64,000 bases of DNA, from positions 1,281,501 through 1,345,500 of the forward strand of contig JAQPZY010001344.1 of the NCBI GenBank assembly GCA_029931535.1, read 5' to 3'. The notes under the pieces were generated by a model that was given only the letters and a program-made list of their open reading frames with translations, ran no database searches and was not told where the DNA came from. Source of the stretch: Margaritifera margaritifera. Taxonomy: Eukaryota; Mollusca; Bivalvia; Unionida; Margaritiferidae. Position 1 is the stretch's first letter. Each line of letters opens with the position of its first letter. The position numbers and the translations under genes were made by a program. Positions 12,835 to 24,511 of the stretch are shown here, in pieces.

Positions 12835-13104
12835 ACAAGTGTACACATGATGCAGTAGTCATATAGTGGCTAGGGCATATCAAGTGTACACATGATGCAG
12901 TAGTCATATAGTTGTTAGGGCATATCAAGTGTACACATGATGCAGTAGTCATATAGTGGTTAGGGCATATCAAGTGTACACATGATGCAGTAGTCATATA
13001 GTGGTTAGGGCAAAACAAGTGTACACATGATGCAGTAGTCATATAGTGGTTAGGGCACATCAAGTGTACACATGATGCAGTAGTCATATAGTGGTTAGGG
13101 CATA
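12835..13104. repeat. 45-bp minisatellite, 6 copies
   Basis: The unit core is acacatgatgcagtagtcat followed by atagtggttagggca. The 45-bp period gives a 15-residue repeat in an open minus frame (12827-13189), which is an artefact. Confidence 0.95.
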
Positions 13105-13480
13105 ACCAGAACCAATACTCTTTAATACACTTTAATTTATCACTAATTTGGTGGCCAAAATCGACCCTTTTCAAACTTTGTCCTTTCATTTTTTAGATAT
13201 TTGATCTCTTTATGTTTATTTACAATTGTCCCTGATTCATTGAAATTCCTTTGTTTTCGGCATTTCCTATGTAGCTTTTGATAAATTTAGATGCTTGATT
13301 TATATAGTTATATCATAGTACTGGCTTTTCAAATAGAAAGTGAATAAGATTTAGTGTCCTTTCACATTGGTCTGTACATTTGATTCCTTTATTGTTCCTG
13401 ACAACTGGTGAATCTTTTGTTTGACAATAAGTAAGAAAAACTTTAAGGTAAATTTTAACTTGCCAAATCGTCCTTGACGT
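13105..13480. other. Unique spacer between minisatellites
   Basis: No coding or RNA signal. Confidence 0.4.
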
Positions 13481-13790
13481 ACTCCATACGATAATCTTGT
13501 AATTTACTCTATATGATACTCTTGTAATTTACTCTATATGATACTCTTGTAATTTACTCTATACGATAATCTTGTAATTTACTCTATACGATAATCTTGT
13601 AATTTACTATATACGATAATCTTGTAATTTACTCTATATGATACTCTTGTAATTTACTCTGTATGATACTCTTGTAATTTACTCTATATGATACTCTTGT
13701 AATTTACTCTATATGATGCTCTTGTAATTTACTCTATATGATGCTCTTGTAATTTACTATATATGATACTCTTGTAATTTACTCTCTATG
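13481..13790. repeat. 25-bp minisatellite, about 12 copies
   Basis: The unit core is gatactcttgtaatttact. Variants (acgataat against atgatact) come in runs, which suggests local amplification of sub-blocks. Confidence 0.95.
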
Positions 13791-13850
13791 CTAGAACTTG
13801 ATCTAGGATACACAGGATTTAATATTTAATACGACCTCCGATATGATTCC

Positions 13851-14237
13851 TGACAAACCCTTCTTTGATATGTGTAATTTATAAATACGGGTACTGACAA
13901 ACTCTTCTTTGATATGTGCAATTTATAAATACGGGTACTGACAAACCCTTTTTTGATATGTGTAATTTATAAATACGGGTACTGACAACCCCTTCTTTGA
14001 TATGTGTAATTTATAAATACGGGTACTGACAAACCCTTCTTTGATATGTGTAATTGATAAATACGGGTACTGACAAACCCTTCTTTGATATGTGTAATTG
14101 ATAAATACGGGTACTGACAAACCCTTCTTTGATATGTGTAATTTATAAATACGGGTACTGACAACCCCTTCTTTGATATGTGTAATTGATAAATACGGGT
14201 ACTGACAAACCCTTCTTTGATATGTGTAATTTATAAA
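13851..14237. repeat. 44-bp minisatellite, about 9 copies
   Basis: The unit core is ccttctttgatatgtgtaat followed by aaatacgggtactgacaa. It begins 60 bp after the 25-bp array ends. Overlapping minus-strand ORFs are repeat translations. Confidence 0.95.
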
Positions 14238-16357
14238 GATATTACAAACAGTAGTTTATAATAAAACCAGACTCTTTCCAAAAGCTTGGAAACTGTTCAC
14301 GAAAACAAAACCGAATCTGGGTTAATTATATCGACGCCGTCATTATCATTAAATATAATAGTCATACAAATAGCAATATTAATAAAGATTGCAAGATAAA
14401 AGGCTCAGTAGACAAGGTTAGGATTGGAAAGGAACGGGGGTAATTTAATAATTGTGTGTATGCCTTCATCTTTATTTTCTGGCATGAAGTCGCTACAATC
14501 TAATTACAACATCAGAGACGGAGGTTGCAACAACTTTAAAGGATATATTCATAATGGCGACGAAGCAACTAGCTATTACATAGTTCATTTATTTTCATAA
14601 ATTTCTAAATGACAAAACTTAAAGAACCAAAAGTATTATTAGCTAGAAACACAGCAATGACAAAATGAAATAGGTAGTAAATTCAATCTGTCGGTACTTT
14701 GATATTAATAAAATTGATATTCATTGAATAAAAACCCGGTATTTGCTTTATCACTTAGAAAATTTACAACATGACAAAATATGTTGAAATATGCACATTT
14801 CTACACTTAAAATAAATACTTCTGAAGATGAGATACAAAAGATATCAAGTAAATAATTTAACGTTGTAAGATTGTATTGCGTATGGATGTTTTTACTTAT
14901 TATTGTCTCAATTGTAAAGTCACGTAAAGTGTAAGTCTTTATTTCCTTCCTTAACATGAAACGACGAAAATGATTGGGTAAAATTACGAAAGTTTCTACG
15001 ATGTTTCAATGGAACGTTACTTATATAAAGAGCAATTTCTTCTTTTTCCAGCACTAAGCAATCTTTATATAGGAAAATGACACAATGGAAGGCTCTCTAT
15101 CATTGCTTGAACCTTCTTCTTAAAAAAAAGTCTGCATCACACATCTCTAAATATATATTTATTATGTGCGAAACAAATTTTAGTTGGGGATTTTTTTTCT
15201 TTACTTCTGAGGTCGTGGTTCTGTTGTTAAAAATAAAAAAACAAACTAATTTTAAAAAATATAAAACACGTAAAAAAAAATATAAACAAATAAATCTGTT
15301 TTCCTTTATAGCACTTTTGTTAGCTTTTTTTCCACAATGTCGACTTTCCCGATGCACAGGATATCGCCATATTTGTAAGCTCTTCACCTGTGAAAGCAGT
15401 AATTTGTCTGTATCTGTGAAGTTAAATTCATTCCGGTTATGCGACAAGATGACAATCGGTCTAAAGTGACTCGAAGTTTTGACAGTTGTTAGAACGTTTG
15501 GATTGCGTTTTGAATATAATTGGAATTCATATGAAAAAGTACACGTCACAGCTGTATAATAGAGTATCTTAACAGAAATTTAGAGTTACCTAACGAATCA
15601 TTTAGAGTTATCTTGCCGTAGTGAAAAGCGGTAGATTCTCAAAGTCGTTCTATAGCTCTATAAAATGGTTGCCTCTGTGTCTCCGTTATTGGAATTTATC
15701 TTCATTATTTACTATATGGTTTACCATCGTTGTTTAGTGTGATTGTCTTTTTTTTCTTTTTTTTCTTTTACTGTTTCTAAATGAACTTTGTGGCAAGATC
15801 GAATCGGCGATAGACCGGATGCGTCTTAGAAACCTCACAACTATATCCATGATGGAGACTTCTTAGCCCAGTCTATGGACGCGAATGTTTGATATTAATC
15901 TGTCATATCTACAAAACTGCTTAGTGGATTCGAATAAAATTTTGCTATATGTTTTCATTCATTTAGCATATTCATACAAGGTACATATGAAAATAAAGGT
16001 GGAAAATAAGAATTCGTTTTCCTTTAATAAGAAACGTAAATATTTCAACAGCAGTAAAATATTTGTACATGATCATTTGTAAGTCATAATCGTAAATCAA
16101 CAAGTTTTACGTCTCTGTATTAAAATCTTCGTCTGAGTTTTTTTTATTTTTAAATGATAGCTGGAAGACACTTCTATCTGGGATCTAACTGAAAATGTTT
16201 CGAAATCATGGCTATTACCTCACCTTCCTCGTCATAACTGAAGCTCTTAAAAACTAATCTCTGTGGCTTGGGCTATCGCATGAAAGAAAGATAAAGTTAT
16301 CTTTCTTTATCTTTATCCCAGCAGCTTACTAATGGGAAACTGAAGTTTGTTTCTGAT
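14238..16357. other. AT-rich unique sequence, no convincing gene
   Basis: ORFs at 15077-15469 (+) and 15100-15549 (-) overlap each other across A- and T-homopolymer stretches. Neither shows a known domain. A 12-bp hairpin (aaagaaagataa with its complement) sits at about 16284-16309. Confidence 0.4.
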
Positions 16358-16904
16358 TTAAAAACATGCCCAGGTCACATTAGAAACATGCCTAGGTCAC
16401 TTTAAAAATACGCCCAGGTCGCATTAGAAACATGCCTAGGTCACATAAAAATATGCCCAGATCACATTAAAAACATGTCCAGGTCACATTAGAAATATGC
16501 CCAGGTCACATTAAAAATATGCCTATATCACATTAAATATGCCCAGGTCACATTAAAAACACGTCCAGGTCACATTAAAAACATGTTCATGTCACATTAC
16601 AAATATGCTCACGTCACATTAAAAATATGCACAGGTCACATTAGAAACATGCCCAGGTCACATTAAGAACATGCCAAGGTCTCGTTAAAAAGATGCCCAG
16701 TTCACATTAAAAATATGCTCACGTCACATTAAAAACATGCCTAGGTCACATTAAAAACATGCCTAGGTCACATTAAAAACATGCTTAGGTCACATTAAAA
16801 ACATGCCTAGGTCACATTAAAAACATGCCTAGGTCACATTAAAAACATGCCTAGGTCACATAAAAAATATGCTTAGGTCACATTAAAAACATGCCTAGGT
16901 CACA
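16358..16904. repeat. About 22-bp minisatellite, about 25 copies
   Basis: The unit is close to AGGTCACATTAAAAACATGC plus CT. The left half is diverged and the right half (16720-16880) nearly homogeneous. Each unit carries an AGGTCA hexamer. Confidence 0.95.
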
Positions 16905-17904
16905 CAATGTTTGTGAATAATACTCCGTTTTGAAGAGTGCCTATGACACATAATAGTCTACCTTCCTCTGTTACATCCTGTAATCTTGGCGGCAGGAAAA
17001 TCCCATTGCATTCATGTTGTCATACAAGCTAGACATTTTTTCTTCAGGCCAGTAGATAATTGTCCGTTTCTTAATGCGGTGTAGATTATAAACCTGCGAA
17101 TATTATCAATTAAGATATCAGTTCTTTGTAAATGATCATTAATGGGTTTAGTTATTGGCAAGCAACATTTTGACCTTGAAAGAGAAAATAAGACGATCAA
17201 TACAAAATTGGTTTTGCTTTCTTTTGCTTTGTTATTTATTTAATTTTTTGCGGGGGGGGGGGGGGGCTTTGGTCTGGTTATTGTAATTTTTTTTATTGAC
17301 GGAGGGGACAAGCTAAATAAATAATTTATGTAGGTCTGAGATGGGAAATGATGGATATAGCGTAATCGGTAGTGTGGTTGGTGTAATGTGATAATTTTGA
17401 TCAGAGAGACCGTCTCCATTTCAATCACAGGTAAAACCAAAGAACGACCACTAATGAAATTGACGCAAAATTCGAAATTGACCATGAAGACCTCTAACCA
17501 TGACCAACATTCAAGATAGGAGTTTAAGAAGGTTAATCAGTGTAGAGAAGCCATGAAGTCTTTTATAGATGAAGAATTGATAGACGACGGCAGAGTACTT
17601 GCACCAGCCACTTATACGCCTCGCTGTTCTAGGGTTCTCTGAGGTCCCGGTTTAGATCAAACGTACTTTTAGTAAAAATGTAATCAAGCAGACGTCTTTG
17701 GTGGATTCTGCTTACATTTACAAACTAAAGACCTATGAACATACATTGGTGAATTTTAGCTTATTATTTAAAACAATGTTGGTTGGTTGTAGGTTGGTTT
17801 TTAGCGACACAATATACACGTTATTGGCTGTATCATGCAGATAAATATTAGTTAAGTGCCTTTTAGAACAAAATGCAAATGAATAAAACGATTACAAAGC
17901 TATA
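16905..17904. other. Unique sequence with a G homopolymer
   Basis: A run of about 16 G at 17251-17266. Two short minus-strand ORFs (17012-17200, 17240-17485) show no similarity. Confidence 0.4.
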
Positions 17905-18257
17905 GATGGTAAACCTCTTTTAATGGTAAACCTCTTTTAATTGTAAACCTCGTTTAATGGTACACCTCTTTTGATGGTAAACCTCTTTTAATTGTAAACC
18001 TCGTTTAATTGTACACCTCTTTTGATGGTAAACCTCTTTTGATGGTAAAGCTCTTTTAATGGTAAACCTTGTTTAAAGGTAAACCTTTTTTGATGTTAAA
18101 CCTCTTTTAATGGTAAACCTCTTTTGATGGTAAACCTCTCTAAATGGTAAACCTCGCTTGATGGTAAACCTCGTTTAATGGTAAATCTCTTTTAATGGTA
18201 AACCTCTTTTAATGGTAAACCTCTTTTGATGGTAAACCTTTTTTGATGTTAAACCTT
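17905..18257. repeat. 17-bp minisatellite, about 20 copies
   Basis: The unit is ggtaaacctcttttaat with alternating aat/gat endings. Confidence 0.95.
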
Positions 18258-18881
18258 AATAAAGCGTTACAGATTTTGATAGTATATTCAATTAATTAAT
18301 TATTGTCACTATCAATTGTGGTTTACCCTTACGTTATATTATCTTCCATTTTCCATCAGATGACGCTGTGTAGGAGACTATGTTCAAGGTCTTGTAATGC
18401 ACTGTTACTATCAACAATTAATCAAAATTAGGTTCCATCTTCTTTGTATTTATCAAGCCTTACAAGATATTAATCGAGTTATTTTTCTATACTTAAATGA
18501 TAAATAGTCGCAACATGAGACAGAACTTCCAGCTGAAGTGCGTCCTCTATCATAAACTACTAAATTTATGTATGGTAAATCCTTCAAATCGATTTAAAAT
18601 TGTATCCGCAATTACCACAACCAATGTGGCGAGGAGGAGAATAGGAAGTTGGGACGGTAAAACTAAGATATTATCTTGAATAATTACCATTATCCGGTAC
18701 CTGTATAGCAGCCATTCCCAGGTGTGCATATTGTCAATAACCCTTGTTTGGCATCACATGGTTATGAATGTTAAAACAAACTGCACTTAACGCACTCTTT
18801 TAAATAAAACTAGGTGATATGAGAATCATAGCACGTGCTTACCATTCACAAACACGCTTCCGTAATAAGAGGTCAAGCGTC

Positions 18882-18883
<2 letters not shown>
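18258..18883. other. Unique sequence, nothing recognised
   Basis: One 60-codon ORF at 18497-18679 (+) without similarity. Confidence 0.4.
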
Positions 18884-18956
<73 letters not shown>

Positions 18957-18962
18957 GGGGGG
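18884..18962. repeat. (GA)n microsatellite ending in a G run
   Basis: About 35 GA units followed by nine G. ORFs through it are artefacts. Confidence 0.95.
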
Positions 18963-19054
18963 GAGAAAGAGCGATTGTGTACATGTCGACCTGCAATCAT
19001 TTGCTGAGCCCTTTTTGAAGATTGTTTAAAGTTGTTACGACTGTGAAATGATGA

Positions 19055-19130
19055 TGCAAGTTTATTTACGTATACAATGCAAATACACACCGCAATATAC
19101 TCTCCTAAATGATGGAATACCATCCTCTTT
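19055..19130. repeat. Lone inverted minisatellite unit plus a dispersed 43-bp segment
   Basis: 19055-19083 is the reverse complement of one unit of the 23-bp array that begins 250 bp downstream. 19088-19130 recurs at 22001-22043 with 41 of 43 bases identical. Confidence 0.8.
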
Positions 19131-19252
19131 CTAAATTTTGAGTGCGAGAAATGGATAAGATGCTGCATAAAATGTACAGAAGACAATGACAAGGCTGTCT
19201 GATGTCAGAATGAAGGATTCCTCAAGGAGGATCTCTCTGTTTATAACTACAA

Positions 19253-19290
19253 TTTGAAATATGTTATTAGTATTTGAAATATGTTATTAG
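19253..19290. repeat. About 20-bp tandem duplication
   Basis: Two adjacent copies of tatttgaaatatgttattag. Confidence 0.85.
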
Positions 19291-19333
19291 TACCTGTTGC
19301 AAATACTAGGCAATAGTCAAGTCTGACTGAAAG

Positions 19334-19929
19334 GTAAACTTGCATTGTATACGTAAATAAACTTGCATTGTATACGTAAATAAACTTGCATTGTATAGGT
19401 AAATAAACTTGCATTGTATACCTAAATAAACTTGCATTGTATACGTAAACAAACTTGCATTGTATACATACATAAACTTGCATTGTATACGTAAATAAAC
19501 TTGCATTGTATACGTAAATAAACTTGCATTGTAGACGTAAATAAACTTGCATTGTATACGTACATAAACTTGCATTGTATACCTAAATAAACTTGCATTG
19601 TATACGTAAACAAACTTGCATTGTATACGTACATAAACTTGCATTGTATACGTAAATAAACTTGCATTGTAGACGTAAATAAACTTGCATTGTATACGTA
19701 CATAAACTTGCATTGTAGACGTAAATAAACTTGCATTGTATACGTACGTACATAAACTTGCATTGTATACGTAAATAAACTTGCATTGTATACGTAAATA
19801 AACTTGCATTGTAGACGTAAATGCGTAAATAAACTTGAATTGTATACGTAAATACGCAAATAAACTTGCATTGTATGCATAAATACGTAAATAAATTTGC
19901 ATTGTATACGTAAATGCGTAAATAAACTT
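19334..19929. repeat. 23-bp minisatellite, about 25 copies
   Basis: The unit is aacttgcattgtatacgtaa plus ata. 23 is not a multiple of three and the unit has no minus-strand stop in any phase, so all three minus frames stay open (longest 219 codons, 19306-19965) and read the same 23-residue cycle. The right end contains insertions of atgcgta-type blocks. Confidence 0.97.
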
Positions 19930-20218
19930 CAGTACGGGTTCTCTTAAGTCATAGTCACATCTCATAAACGCTTGAAAGGACTAGATACTACATGGGTCAA
20001 ATTTGGCCCAATTACCAAAAGGCTCTAAGTTTTGTACAAAGACTCTTTAGGATGCATTTTGTGCAGAATAATAAAAATTTTGTTGAATTCAATCAAATTA
20101 CGTATGCTGGAGGCATCAAAAGTTTACCTACATAAAATGACGTTACTTCTGGTTCCATTATGTCATCGTTATTTTAATGACGTCATGCGTGCACATTTAA
20201 ATTTTTCGGAACTTGTTG

Positions 20219-20219
<1 letters not shown>

Positions 20220-20279
<60 letters not shown>
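20220..20279. repeat. (TA)n microsatellite
   Basis: Thirty or so uninterrupted TA units. Confidence 0.95.
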
Positions 20280-20282
<3 letters not shown>

Positions 20283-20326
20283 ACATACATTAAAAATAAC
20301 ATGACTTTCAAGGTGTTGGTATAAAG

Positions 20327-20363
20327 CAATTTGATATACCAATACTGTTGGTATATCAAATTG
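20327..20363. other. Perfect 16-bp inverted repeat, 5-nt loop
   Basis: caatttgatataccaa, loop tactg, then its exact reverse complement. No T-run follows and there is no neighbouring gene, so its role is unknown. Confidence 0.8.
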
Positions 20364-20564
20364 TGATCCGCCCATGGCGCATGAATACGCACATATAAAC
20401 ATGGTTTCAACAGTGGTTATTGCTTCTATACTCTCTAGATCAATGATGAATTTTAACTTATTTATCATTATCGACATAAGAAAATAACGAGAAAAAATAT
20501 CCCCGTTTTCTAAATGAATTAAACATGGTACACAATTTCATGGAAATCCCGTCTACTTTCCCTT

Positions 20565-20641
20565 TATCTCTCTCTCTCTCTCTCTCATGCATAAGGGGCA
20601 CACATAAGTGGAAATCTATGGAGAGAGAGAGAGAGAGAGAA
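20565..20641. repeat. (TC)n and (GA)n arms in inverted arrangement
   Basis: (TC)n at 20565-20586 and (GA)n at 20621-20640, 35 bp apart, could pair as a hairpin. Confidence 0.8.
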
Positions 20642-21014
20642 TTTGAGCTGGATGAAACCCTTGAACTTAATCCAAGTAACCTACAAGAACCTGGGTCGTC
20701 GTAATGGTATGCTTACACTTGTCATGGGATTTATCCACAGTGTTCACAATACCAATGATACAAAGTTGCAATATAGCCTGTCGAGACTAAACGGTAAATT
20801 TCTTGGTTAGAAGGCACACACATACTGTAATCTATTTAATTGTTGTTGGGGTCTATTTTGGTTTTTGTGGGATTTTTTGGGGGTATTTTTGTACCTATAT
20901 TAGGGTTCTAAAAACATTATTTTTAAATATTAAAATGTCCTAAGGCAGCTCCTCTCTCTCTCTCTCTTTTAGTTGGTCTGTCTCAACATATCAGTTTATC
21001 AGTTTTACCACAGT

Positions 21015-21023
21015 GTATATATA

Positions 21024-21088
<65 letters not shown>
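21015..21088. repeat. (TA)n-(TC)n compound microsatellite
   Basis: Short TA run followed by about 30 TC units. A further short (TC)n lies at 20951-20968. Confidence 0.95.
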
Positions 21089-21090
<2 letters not shown>

Positions 21091-22463
21091 ACCATCGTTG
21101 CAAACTACGGGCGAAAATCATTGAAAAAACGAGCGAAGCAAATCACGGGGACTAAAGGACTTTGACAAAAGACTTCTGCAAATATCAACAACACATCCAT
21201 ATGATGTTTTGAGAATATACAGCTGATCCGGTATCAAAATAATTTATAACGACACAAATTCGGTTTTATATACATTTCTTGCATATTTTTAAAATAAATT
21301 TTGTTTCCTCTAGGAGCTGTAAATTACATGCAATCGACAATTTCAAGTACTGATTTTATATATTGGATTCAACATCGCACCAATACCCGTTGATCAGTAA
21401 TATCTGCCATAGAACCCAATCATTTTCTTTAAATTAAATGTATCCCGCATGAGTGAAACAACATAAAATTTGCAGAGATTACAACTTATCTAATAAGGAA
21501 AACGTTTTGAAAGTTTTTCGTTGTTTCATGACTGCGGGAATAGTTTAATTTGCATAAATACATTGTATTCAGATGAATTTTTCACATTTTCCGCATTCTA
21601 CATCTCACGCGCGGCTGCCGACGACGTCATCGCACGCGATAAATATGAAAAATAAAACGAATTTTTAAAGACAAAGGTATGTTTATACAAATATATAAAA
21701 CAGCTTTTAAAATAAAGAAAATAAATTTTGGACATTTTCTGAGGCCATTACAGAGATCTAGAGTCCCTAGTCCTTTGTTTCAGATACAAGTTTTGGAGAC
21801 TGCAAATAAATATTGAATTGTACATGTATTTGGTGTATTATGATAGATAAGATGATTAAACTGTTTTTTATGGTTCATATTCAACGTTTATATATTTTTA
21901 TTCAACATACGGTAACTGACCGTTTAGGGCCTATCTTGCAAAAACGATCACGGAAGTTTACTCTCTCAAACAGAAGTAAGAAAAAATAAGCGAATAAAAA
22001 CACCGCAATATACTATCCGAAATGATGGAATACCATCCTCTTTAGCTGGAAAATATTATTTTAATGACTTAACAATAGTTAACCTGAGCGATTCTGTATT
22101 AACCTTCATTAACTTAAAATGAAGGACAAAGTTGTAGTTATTAAACGTGTACCATTCGCCTTAACTTTTAGCATACTGTATAGCAATTGTAGTATTATAT
22201 CGATGTATGCCTTTTCGGACAGTTTCCTGTTACTCTAATGGCTGCATTAAATGATTAGTTGATTTTTTATATTCATGGATTCAAATGAAATTATTATTTA
22301 TAAATCATATGTTAAAGTTGAAAGCACTCACTTTGGCGAGAAAATTGATACTTACTTATTATGTGCACATTTTGTTTCCCAAAATCGTCAAAAAGATCTA
22401 CCACAAGAAGGTGCATAAATTATCTAACACATAATTAGAAAAATCAATACTCCTAATAGTTGT
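21089..22463. other. Unique sequence apart from the dispersed 43-mer
   Basis: 22001-22043 repeats 19088-19130. No gene was seen. Confidence 0.45.
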
Positions 22464-22666
22464 ATAAACACAACCTTATCACACGGAATGGTATCAACAC
22501 AACCTTATCACACGGAATGGTATCAACACAACCTTATCACACGGAATGGTATCAACACAACCTTATCACACGGAATGGTATAAACACAACCTTATCACAC
22601 GGAATGGTATCAACACAACCTTATCACACGGAATGGTATCAACACAACCTTAGCACACGGAATATC
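22464..22666. repeat. 29-bp minisatellite, 7 copies
   Basis: The unit core is aaccttatcacacggaatgg. Copies are almost identical, suggesting recent expansion. Confidence 0.95.
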
Positions 22667-22811
22667 AAAATGTGATATTAAGAAGAGTTTTGCGTACATT
22701 TTGCAAAATATCAAATGCAAAGGATTTTGTTCATGAAGTCCCAATGTTGACTGGAAGTTCAAGGTCTATGTTATCCACACCGTATAGAATGTCAATCAGT
22801 GTATAAACTAT

Positions 22812-22884
22812 CTTTTACAACGTCCTATTTATCTAAGTCACGCTCACCATGATCGTGACTTATATAAACAAGACGTTGTAAAAG
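22812..22884. ncRNA. Hairpin of pre-microRNA dimensions (candidate)
   Basis: Two 31-nt arms (22812-22842 and 22854-22884) pair at 28 of 31 positions around an 11-nt loop, giving a 73-nt stem-loop. The three mismatches are isolated (C-A, A-C, C-U). The size and shape fit an animal microRNA precursor, but a palindromic scar of a small foldback transposon would look the same. Sequence alone does not show transcription. Confidence 0.3.
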
Positions 22885-22966
22885 TTAAAAATCAGAACAT
22901 TCTGTCAGGAGGGAACACTTTTGATGGCATGGAGGTCATAGTGAACGCAAAATTGTATTTGAATTG

Positions 22967-23066
22967 TGACAAGGATTGACTGAGTGGGTTTCTCTCAATA
23001 ACAAGGATTGACCGAATGGGTTTCAGCCAGTAACAAGGATTGACCGAGTGGGTTTCGATCAATGAC
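22967..23066. repeat. About 36-bp minisatellite, 3 copies
   Basis: Three copies of acaaggattgaccgagtggg with variable spacers. The retrotransposon is inserted about 45 bp to the right. Confidence 0.85.
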
Positions 23067-23112
23067 ATGACGAGGACTAGTTATCAGAATAATATATTTA
23101 TTTACAATGTAT

Positions 23113-23872
23113 TGTTACGACTCTATGGTCTAAGAAAAATGTAACAGAAATAAAGTGAAACCAACAAATCAAGTAAAAATCAACAAGCAATTTATTACTA
23201 GATAATTAAAATGAAAAATCAAAAAGTCACTTACAGTAATGTGTTTTGAAATCCTAATAATCCAATAAGAATGATTGTTCTAATCACAAGTCCTAAATAT
23301 AGAATGTGTCCTTGAATGTTATGATGTGCTAATGGTCTCCAAAGTCCTGATGTACTAGAAATCTTGATGTGCTGATGTCAAAATGAAGTATTCCAAAATC
23401 TCTGAATAAGTTCACATAAATTCCAAAATCATCAATTAGAAATCCAAAATCCAAAAGTTTATGAGCACTGTTATAATCCAATGAATATTTAAAATAATTC
23501 CTCTCTTAGAATTTGGAATGAATTTTCACAACTGTAATAGCTCTTTACAAGACTGATGGTAATGTCGAACTGAAAAAATGTCCACCAAACATGATATATA
23601 TAAAGATTGGTCACATGACAGAATGTTCTAGATTGGTCACATGACAGAATGTTCTAGAATGTGTGTCATCTTAATGGAATTTTTACTTGTAAACAAAAAT
23701 CAACCTTGACCTTCAAATTGAGAAAACATATTGATCAAAACAACCTAATTCCAGGACACTAGTTATACATGTTTTTCCTGATAAACATAAAGATTTAAGC
23801 AAATATTAAAGTGAAGAAACATTTATAATTTCCTAAAATATATATAATATTATATAAACATCATACATAACA
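23113..23872 (-). repeat. 3' LTR of the Gmr1-like element
   Basis: 760 bp, 755 identical to the other LTR by eye. In the transcription sense it runs TGTTATG...GTAACA. A polyadenylation signal AATAAA lies at 23196-23191 near its end. It also holds the TATA box (about 23593-23604) and the 26-bp direct repeat (23605-23630, 23631-23656). Confidence 0.97.
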
Positions 23873-23883
23873 CCTCCCCTCAT
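23873..23883 (-). other. Polypurine tract
   Basis: Read on the minus strand it is ATGAGGGGAGG, directly abutting the TG of the 3' LTR. This is the expected position of the plus-strand DNA primer. Confidence 0.9.
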
Positions 23884-24010
23884 AAAGAAAAAGAAAGATT
23901 TATATAATAAAGCTTTCTTTTGAATATACATCTAATACTACAATAACCAAAATTACATAAGAACATGTTTTATGATACTGGACTTAATTACATCATGCAA
24001 TATTACATTT

Positions 24011-24511
24011 CTAGGCACGTGAGAGTGCATCTGCAATCACATTGTCTTTTCCCCTGATGTGTTTGATGTCAATGTTATATTCCTGCAATATCAAACTCCA
24101 TCTCAACAATCTCCGATTTTTATCTTTCATTTTGTTGATGAAAGTAAGGGGATTGTGATCACTGTACACAATAATTGGAGAAAGAGCTGAGGTAACATAC
24201 ACTTCAAAATGCTGTAAAGCCAATATCAAAGCCAAACATTCCTTCTCAATTGTGGAATAATTTTTCTGGTGCTTGTTTAGTTTTTTAGAAAAAGAACACA
24301 CAGGGTGATCCACACCACTTTTGTCTTCCTGAATCAATACTCCACCAACCCCTACATCACTTGCATCAACAGATAATTTAAATGATTGGCTAAAATTTGG
24401 TGCAGAAAGAACTGGTGCATTCTTAAGCATGGCCTTTAACTTGTCAAAAGATTCCTGACACTTGTCAGACCAATGAAATTTGGTTTTCTTACTCAATAAA
24501 CTTGTCAAAGG
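24011..24511 (-). pseudogene. pol: pol, RNase H domain (separated by a premature stop)
   Basis: In the same frame as the gag-pol ORF and directly after its TAA (24514-24512), this stretch encodes the RT connection and the RNase H domain. RNase H would remove the genomic RNA from the RNA:DNA hybrid during reverse transcription. Visible features are the SVDASDVGVGGVL motif with the first catalytic Asp, the IEKECLALI helix with the catalytic Glu, a YSDHNPLTF motif, and the terminal NVIADALSR motif with the last Asp. It ends at a stop at 24011, so pol ends with RNase H and no chromodomain or env follows. Because the frame is unbroken except for one stop codon, a single nonsense mutation is the simplest explanation; programmed read-through is possible but unsupported. 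Confidence 0.9.

Noticed and set aside
12835..14237. Possible CRISPR arrays
   Set aside because: Repeats are contiguous without unique spacers, and the DNA is clearly eukaryotic.
15077..15549. Opposing ORFs of 130 and 149 codons
   Set aside because: They overlap on both strands, run through A/T homopolymers and have chance AT-rich composition with no motif.
19247..19965. Minus-strand ORFs of 67-219 codons
   Set aside because: Translation of a stop-free 23-bp tandem unit in three frames.
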